Source of the DNA: Verrucomicrobiota bacterium
GTDB lineage: Bacteria > Verrucomicrobiota > Verrucomicrobiia > Verrucomicrobiales > Akkermansiaceae
DNA length: 13,633 nt
Direction of reading: 5' to 3'
NCBI GenBank assembly: GCA_026397695.1
Contig: JAPLUJ010000283.1
Coordinates: 1-13,633, forward strand
Shown: positions 7,389-11,645 of the stretch, piece after piece
How the letters are laid out: every line of letters starts with the position of its first letter
Position numbering within the stretch: the first letter of the stretch is position 1
Notes under the pieces: model-generated
Database searches by the model: none
Told to the model about the DNA's origin: nothing
What the model saw: the letters and a program-made list of their open reading frames with translations, nothing else
Translations under genes and position numbers: made by a program

Positions 7389-7641
7389 CACCAAATCCCT
7401 CGAAGGCAGCGTTGACGACCTCGTCGCCGCCATTTCCCAAGAACTCGAAGCCGAAGGCGCCAAAGTTGAAAAAACCAACTCCCTTGGCCGCCGTCAATTC
7501 GCCTACAATTCCCGCCATCTGGAGGCCGGCCACTACGTCAAGTACACCTTCCAAGGCGCTCCCGACACGATCACCAAAATCCAGGATCGTCTGCGCTTGA
7601 ACGGATATGTACACCTGCAACATTACCAACGCATCGCCTGA
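7354..7641 (+). CDS. rpsF: 30S ribosomal protein bS6
   Basis: This 95-residue protein is the S6 component of the small-subunit platform, where it pairs with bS18. The family pattern is visible: KYQGLIVLNTKSL (4-16), a helix VDDLVAAISQEL (20-31), the strand around LGRRQFAYNSRHLEAGHYVKYTF (44-66), and TITKIQDRLRLNGYVHLQHYQRI (72-94). The usual LAY is FAY here. The frame is open upstream to 7252, but this falls inside pth and lacks S6 similarity, so the ATG at 7354 (MSRKYQG) is the start. It overlaps the end of pth by 35 nt with no Shine-Dalgarno, which suggests translation coupled to pth. A terminator follows the stop codon directly, and ssb is the next gene. bS18 (rpsR) is not in the window. 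Confidence 0.95.
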   Translation: MSRKYQGLIVLNTKSLEGSVDDLVAAISQELEAEGAKVEKTNSLGRRQFAYNSRHLEAGHYVKYTFQGAPDTITKIQDRLRLNGYVHLQHYQRIA

Positions 7642-7644
7642 TTG

Positions 7645-7671
7645 AAAAATTGTTCGCAGGAACAGTTTTTT
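7645..7671 (+). terminator. Intrinsic terminator after rpsF
   Basis: TGTTC (7651-7655), loop GCAG and GAACA (7660-7664) form a stem followed by a T6 run (7666-7671). The A5 run before the stem can pair with the T run through a T/G wobble, giving a long U-rich-tailed hairpin. It starts 4 nt after the rpsF stop. Because of the A tract it could work in both directions. Its 3' arm also forms the start of the shared promoter-like block at 7660-7679. Confidence 0.75.
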
Positions 7672-7679
7672 GACTTGTG
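7660..7679 (+). promoter_or_regulatory. Candidate -35 region of ssb, shared with rplY
   Basis: This 20-bp block, with T6 leading into TTGACT (7670-7675), matches the block upstream of rplY at 17 of 20 positions. It lies 34 nt before the ssb ATG. No good -10 box is seen at 16-18 nt (CATTCA at 17), so the promoter call rests mainly on the similarity to the rplY element and on the need for a new start after the terminator. Confidence 0.4.
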
Positions 7680-7712
7680 ATTGCCGACCCCTCATTCACA
7701 CTCCCCACCACT

Positions 7713-8180
7713 ATGGCCAATCTCAACAAAGTCATGCTTATCGGGAATCTCACCCGCGATCCCGAATTACGCTACACTCCCAGCGGCAAAGCCGTGACGG
7801 ACATCTCCCTGGCGATCAACCGCGTCTGGAACAACGAACAGGGACAGAAACAAGAAGATACCATCTTCGTCGATGTCACCCTGTGGGGCCGCCAAGCGGA
7901 ACTCGCCCAACAATATCTCTCCAAGGGCCGTTGCGCCTACATCGAAGGCCGCCTGCAAATGGATACCTGGGACGACAAGGAAACCGGTAAAAAACGCAGC
8001 AAACTCAAAGTCGTCGGCGACCAGTTGCAGTTCATGCCCGATGGCAAGGGCGGCTCCGGTGGAGGCTCCGCGCCGGCCCAAGGCGGCCCGCAAGCCTCGC
8101 CGCAACGCTCGGCCCCGCCGCACGGCGCCTCCGCCGCTCCGCCTAACGAGTTCCAAGAGGAGGACGACATTCCCTTCTGA
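7713..8180 (+). CDS. ssb: Single-stranded DNA-binding protein
   Basis: This 155-residue protein coats single-stranded DNA in replication, recombination and repair. The OB fold spans residues 1-108, with the family blocks NKVMLIGNLTRDPELRYTPSG (5-25), TDISLAINR (29-37), TIFVDVTLWGRQAELAQQYLSKG (50-72) and YIEGRLQMDTWDD (76-88). A flexible Gly/Ala/Pro/Gln linker (109-147) leads to the acidic tip EEDDIPF, which recruits partner proteins in well-studied SSBs. The ATG at 7713 gives the standard MANLNKVMLIG start, and the few upstream codons in frame are not family-like. It follows rpsF, a common bacterial neighbourhood, but is separated from it by a terminator, so it may have its own promoter. Confidence 0.97.
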   Translation: MANLNKVMLIGNLTRDPELRYTPSGKAVTDISLAINRVWNNEQGQKQEDTIFVDVTLWGRQAELAQQYLSKGRCAYIEGRLQMDTWDDKETGKKRSKLKVVGDQLQFMPDGKGGSGGGSAPAQGGPQASPQRSAPPHGASAAPPNEFQEEDDIPF

Positions 8181-8202
8181 TATCACCCCATCGATCTTCC
8201 CC

Positions 8203-8234
8203 AGCGGGGCCGCTCACGTGGCCCCGCTTTTTTT
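8203..8234 (+). terminator. Intrinsic terminator after ssb
   Basis: A perfect 9-bp stem AGCGGGGCC (8203-8211) / GGCCCCGCT (8220-8228) with an 8-nt loop runs into seven T residues (8228-8234). It lies 22 nt after the ssb stop. On the minus strand the stem is not followed by T residues, so it serves ssb and not the convergent lnt gene. Confidence 0.92.
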
Positions 8235-8276
8235 GCGTCCATCTGCCAGCCGCTGCTCCGCTCCCCGTTCTAACAA

Positions 8277-9392
8277 TCATGCGTCACGCCGGTTATCCGA
8301 TGGGGGCATGGCAAGCTGCAGATCGGCATGGAGCGGGTGGCCTGGCCCCATGCGCTCGCGCCACGCCCACAGGAAACCTAACAGGGCGAGGCAGATGACA
8401 CCCCAATCGCCGATGAGGGCGTAAAGCGAGAACCCGGGATGGAGCGGGATGGCGAGTTCCGTGAGCAACGAGCCGCGGGTGAAGTGGCTGCCTTGGGCAT
8501 CTATCAGAACCTGCGCTTTGCCGGTGTCAGGATGGGCGGTGGAACCGGTGGAGTCGATGGCGGCACTGACGCCGGTGTTGGCGCAGCGGATCATCGGGCG
8601 ACGCAGTTCGATGGCGCGGAAGCGGGCGTTGGCGAAGTGTTGGTCGGCGGCGGGTGATTGTTTGAACCAGCCATCGTTGGTGACATTGACGATCACCTGC
8701 GGGCCGGGGCGCACGAACTTGCGGGTGAGGCGCGGTATGGTGTCCTCGAAGCACACGGTGGGGATCGCACCGATGACCGTGCCGCGGGCGGTAGGGACTA
8801 ACAGCGGCTCGTCCGAAACGCCGGGAGTGAACGATCCGCCGTATTCCACGCCGGCCTGTTGCGCGTAGATTTTTTTCAACAGCGGAATGGTGTCCACAAA
8901 CGGAATGGTCTCGCCAAAGATCACCAAGTGACGTTTCCGATAGGTCTGCAACATGTCATCCGGGGACATCACGGCGAGCGAATTCCAGATGCGCCCCTGG
9001 TCTTTCATCACCAGTTCGCCGCCGTCGCCGACAGGCTCGGCCTCCAGCTCGTTGATACCGTAAATCAGCGCAAACCGCCCGGCCGTGCGGACTTGCGCGA
9101 TGGTTTCCAGATTCTCCCGCCACGTCCCCCAATCGCCGCTGGCAGTGCGCAGGATTTTTCCCGTTAGGGCCGACTCGGGCCACAGCACCCAGTCCGGCCA
9201 ACTCATGACAACTTCGCCCTCGTCGGTTTTCCCCATGGCCTCCTTCAAGCGGGCGAAGTCCATGCCGGCGAGGCCATTGAGTGCTTTGAGGGTCTCCTCT
9301 TCATAGGCCAAATGGACGTCGAGGGCATCCCACAGCACGCGCGCCGCGTCCTGCGGGATGTTGATTCTCGGTGGTGATCCGCACGAGGCCAT
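8277..9392 (-). CDS. lnt: Apolipoprotein N-acyltransferase, C-terminal nitrilase part of a frameshifted gene
   Basis: Lnt adds the third acyl chain to the N-terminal Cys of lipoproteins at the inner membrane. This frame holds the carbon-nitrogen hydrolase domain with the whole catalytic triad: Glu73 in WPESA, Lys154 in YRKRHLVIFGE, and Cys214 in TVCFED. VNVTNDGWF (235-243) and AIELRRPMIRCANTGVSAAID (260-280) are also family blocks. A last membrane helix (323-344) ends the protein, as in full-length Lnt. The first ten residues are read out of frame from the end of the preceding membrane part. True similarity begins at NIPQDAARV (11-19). The strand normally just before it (a V-x-V-x-Q segment) is absent. 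The ATG at 9392 is therefore probably not a native start, and this piece plus the next feature should be one gene of about 600 codons. Confidence 0.85.
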   Translation of the reverse strand: MASCGSPPRINIPQDAARVLWDALDVHLAYEEETLKALNGLAGMDFARLKEAMGKTDEGEVVMSWPDWVLWPESALTGKILRTASGDWGTWRENLETIAQVRTAGRFALIYGINELEAEPVGDGGELVMKDQGRIWNSLAVMSPDDMLQTYRKRHLVIFGETIPFVDTIPLLKKIYAQQAGVEYGGSFTPGVSDEPLLVPTARGTVIGAIPTVCFEDTIPRLTRKFVRPGPQVIVNVTNDGWFKQSPAADQHFANARFRAIELRRPMIRCANTGVSAAIDSTGSTAHPDTGKAQVLIDAQGSHFTRGSLLTELAIPLHPGFSLYALIGDWGVICLALLGFLWAWRERMGPGHPLHADLQLAMPPSDNRRDA

Positions 9393-10059
9393 AACAGACG
9401 AGCAGCCCCATGACCGCCGCCACGATCCCGATGTCCAACCCCGTCCGGCGCTGGCCGCAACGTGCCCCTTCTATCAGCCGCCGCCCCGCCTGCACCATCA
9501 CCGCCTGGAAAAACACCGGCACCATTGCAAGCCCGGTCACCCCTAACAAATCAGCGGCCTGGGCCATGACCGGGGTTGCGTGGAGTGCCACGCCCAGCCC
9601 GTTCCAGCCGAAGCCGGTGAACAACCAACTGCGCAGCCATTCGAGGCCAGCCCACAGCGCCGCATGGCAGAAGGCCACGCGCAGACTGCGGCGCATGACG
9701 GCAAACCGATCTGCCGCCGGATCAGGTGCTGGTGCCCACGGATTCCCGACGCTTGCCGCGAAGGCCCCGAACACGCCCCAGAAAAGCCCCAGATAGATCG
9801 GCAGTACTAACAGGCCGAGCGGCGACACCACTGCGAGCCATCGGAACTGGATCCAGCAACTCAGCGTTCCCGCCAGCCATCCCAAGCCAAATCCCTTCCA
9901 GCCCGCGCGTTTGCCATTGACCGACCACAGCGCGGCTAACAGCGGCACCAGCGCCACCCATACCAGCGCCGACATCCGGAATGGCGGAAACAAAACAGCC
10001 ACCAGTAGGCCGCTTGCCATGATCGCGGCGATTTTCATCCATGCCGGGCGTTGCCTCAT
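9301..10059 (-). CDS. lnt: Apolipoprotein N-acyltransferase, N-terminal membrane part of a frameshifted gene
   Basis: This frame carries the membrane half of Lnt, with about six hydrophobic segments: FPPFRMSALVWVALVPLLAALW near the start, WLAGTLSCWIQFRWLA, LEWLRSWLFTGFGWNGLG with the conserved Phe/Trp-Asn motif, and AQAADLLGVTGLAMVPVFF. The last membrane helix ends with CYGLVRITTE near 9378. After that the reading frame runs on for about 25 codons of unrelated sequence and stops at 9301, while the nitrilase part continues one frame over (9392-8277). The best start is the ATG at 10059 (MRQRPAWMKI). The frame is open to an ATG at 10095. The two frames overlap by 92 nt. The gene is either truly broken or the assembly lost a few tens of bases near 9363-9378. 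Confidence 0.82.
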   Translation of the reverse strand: MRQRPAWMKIAAIMASGLLVAVLFPPFRMSALVWVALVPLLAALWSVNGKRAGWKGFGLGWLAGTLSCWIQFRWLAVVSPLGLLVLPIYLGLFWGVFGAFAASVGNPWAPAPDPAADRFAVMRRSLRVAFCHAALWAGLEWLRSWLFTGFGWNGLGVALHATPVMAQAADLLGVTGLAMVPVFFQAVMVQAGRRLIEGARCGQRRTGLDIGIVAAVMGLLVCYGLVRITTENQHPAGRGARAVGCPRRPFGL

Positions 10060-10110
10060 GCCCCGAGCATTCACAGGGATGGCCGCCGGGTCCACTGCGA
10101 AACAACGGAA

Positions 10111-11160
10111 TCAGTTGGGTGCATTGACCTTCTGCTTGCCACCCACCGCGAAGCGGTATTTCGCGATCGCCTCGACCACTCCCTTGGCCAATGCGTCCTG
10201 ATACTTCGGGTTTTCGAGTAAACGCGCTTCATAGGGATGGGTCATGAACCCGCCCTCTAGCAGAATGGCGGGGTGCCGCACGCCGGAGAGCACACTGAAG
10301 CGCGCGTGCTTGATGCCGCGGTCGAACGTGTTGTTTTGCAGGCGGCGGAGGATGGATCCGTGGACGGCGGTGGCGAGCGCGATGTTCGCCGAGTCGTGTT
10401 CGTTGCCAGCACGCACCTGATTGTCCGCCGCAATGGCATCACGGCCGTAGTGGGATACCCCGGGCGGGGACAGCGTGAACGTTTCAATGCCGCGCGCATC
10501 GCGCCCACCCGAATTGAAATGGAGGCACACGAATATCGCGTTTTCCCGGATGGCGTTGGCGAAATCGACACGTTCCTCGAGTGACAGGAAGCGGTTGCTG
10601 TCGCGGGTCATGACGACCTTGAACCCTTGCGCCACTAACAACGATTTGACCCGGTTGGCGAGGTTGAGGTTGTAGGTGGCCTCCGTGTTCAAAGCATTTG
10701 TGGCACCCGGGTCCTTGCCGCCATGGCCAGGATCGAGGATCACCATGCGGAAATCCCCCGCGTTCTTGATGAAATTCGGCCGCAGCACCGGATCTATCAG
10801 CTTCGCCAAATCCATCCGCGACACATAGACCTTGTCACCCACCGCGGCGACCGCATACGTGAAGACGAATTTGACCCCGTTCATCAAACATTCCTTGTCG
10901 CCCAGCTTGAGCTTCATCTCCACCTTCGCGTTTTCCAGCACGATGGAATTCCCGCTGCGTGTGAGCTTGGTGAAATTGTAGAACTGCTTCATGCTATCGA
11001 CCGAGACATAATCGTGCCCATCGATTTTCGCGATCTCCCAGCCCGAGATCGTCGCGGCGGAAATCACCGGACCCGCCACCACATGCCCTAACAAAACCAC
11101 CGCAATCACGCGGCACGCCAACGCAATCGGCAGGGAGACAAGCAGGGAGCGGTGCGGCAT
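10111..11160 (-). CDS. N-acetylmuramoyl-L-alanine amidase (AmiC-type, Amidase_3)
   Basis: This zinc enzyme cleaves the bond between MurNAc and L-Ala in peptidoglycan, used in cell separation and wall turnover. From the ATG at 11160 the protein has 349 residues: a signal peptide (about 1-36, cleavage near ISAA), a small beta domain (about 40-128) that resembles copper-amine-oxidase-N-like stalk domains, and the Amidase_3 domain (138-337). The ligands and catalytic residues are visible: His146 in ILDPGHGGKDPGA, Glu160, His214 in VCLHFNSGG, and Glu302 in AILLEGGFMTH. The frame is open to an ATG at 11247, but that extension would bury the signal peptide, so 11160 is preferred. It lies 51 bp upstream of lnt on the same strand, and the two may form an envelope operon. 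A substrate-binding wall domain such as AMIN is not obvious. Confidence 0.93.
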   Translation of the reverse strand: MPHRSLLVSLPIALACRVIAVVLLGHVVAGPVISAATISGWEIAKIDGHDYVSVDSMKQFYNFTKLTRSGNSIVLENAKVEMKLKLGDKECLMNGVKFVFTYAVAAVGDKVYVSRMDLAKLIDPVLRPNFIKNAGDFRMVILDPGHGGKDPGATNALNTEATYNLNLANRVKSLLVAQGFKVVMTRDSNRFLSLEERVDFANAIRENAIFVCLHFNSGGRDARGIETFTLSPPGVSHYGRDAIAADNQVRAGNEHDSANIALATAVHGSILRRLQNNTFDRGIKHARFSVLSGVRHPAILLEGGFMTHPYEARLLENPKYQDALAKGVVEAIAKYRFAVGGKQKVNAPN

Positions 11161-11241
11161 CGGAAGTGATGCACTCTTAACCTTGGAAAAACCTGCTGAC
11201 AACCGGATTTGTCGGGGGGATCGAATCCCGCATGCGCATGG

Positions 11242-11418
11242 ATGCAAGTAGTCTTTTTCTATTTGTCTGACAAACTATTACAATCCGCCGCGCCGCAGGT
11301 GCAACCCCGCCTGCTGGTGCTGGACCCGCCGTTCGCGCTGGTCATGAAGCGCAAGGGTGCCCCGAAGCCGTATTTCGTGGCTTGGTTTGCAAACGCGGAC
11401 CTGCTAGGCGGCGAGTGA
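11242..11418 (+). CDS. Small hypothetical protein, possibly the C-terminal remnant of a larger gene
   Basis: This is a 58-codon frame of unknown function, open upstream to an ATG at 11209. Residues 24-56 (PRLLVLDPPFALVMKRKG, then PYFVAWFANADLL) look like folded protein sequence, with alternating hydrophobic residues and a Pro-Phe followed by basic residues. This resembles the C-terminal end of a larger secreted or inhibitor-like protein; a serpin-like ending is a weak guess only. The N-terminal 20 residues are not protein-like, and a palindrome (11262-11274) overlaps them. No Shine-Dalgarno is visible. A decayed fragment of a lost gene is as likely as a real small protein. Confidence 0.35.
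   Translation: MQVVFFYLSDKLLQSAAPQVQPRLLVLDPPFALVMKRKGAPKPYFVAWFANADLLGGE
11262..11274. promoter_or_regulatory. Perfect 13-bp palindrome, operator-like
   Basis: TTTGTCTGACAAA is a perfect inverted repeat with 6-bp arms around one central base. It lies about 100 bp upstream of the amidase start. On the minus strand it contains TTGTCA, but no good -10 follows at 17 nt (TACTTG). It could be an operator for the amidase gene, and no regulator family is suggested by the sequence. Confidence 0.3.
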
Positions 11419-11436
11419 TGCATTGGGCCGCGGCCT

Positions 11437-11592
11437 GATCCCAAAGGGATCCAAGAACTTTACCCGGGGCTGAGGAGCACTAGCGACGCCAACCCAAAGA
11501 CCGCACGCCTGTCTTCCCTCACAGGCTGGAAGCCTGTTTTCCAGTCGCTTCAGCAAATTCCCGGCAACCCGGGCGACCAGTCGCGACTTTTT
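11437..11592. repeat. Cluster of short inverted repeats in the intergenic region
   Basis: Successive hairpins are packed here. They are GATCCC-AAA-GGGATC (11437-11451), ACAGGCT-GGA-AGCCTGT followed by TTTT (11521-11540), CCCGG-CAAC-CCGGG (11560-11573), and GCGA-CCAG-TCGC (11573-11584) before a T5 run (11588-11592). AGTCGC (11543-11548) can also pair with GCGACT (11583-11588) to enclose the last two. The stretch has no convincing gene. From memory, the CCCAAAGGGAT block and the AGGCTGGAAGCCT block resemble dispersed intergenic repeats of Verrucomicrobiota and Planctomycetota genomes. That recollection has not been checked. Confidence 0.55.
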
Positions 11593-11633
11593 CCGCAAAT
11601 AGTTGTCCACATTCCGGCCCGGCACCGTGTTAT

Positions 11634-11639
11634 AAGGTG
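11634..11639 (+). promoter_or_regulatory. Shine-Dalgarno of the sigma factor gene, overlapping a TATAAG box
   Basis: AAGGTG lies 6 nt before the ATG at 11646 and fits pairing to the 16S rRNA 3' end. It is the clearest Shine-Dalgarno in the window and fixes the start. It overlaps TATAAG (11631-11636), which would pass for a -10 box. If that box were used, the mRNA would be nearly leaderless. No -35 is seen at the proper distance (TTGTCC at 11603 is 22 nt away). Confidence 0.5.
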
Positions 11640-11645
11640 TAAAGC

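Noticed and set aside
11209..11245. A tRNA T-arm-like sequence (GATCGAATCCC) before the small orphan frame
   Set aside because: The T stem has a mismatch, the loop lacks the usual TTC, no CCA-like end or acceptor partner is found, and no anticodon arm can be folded upstream.
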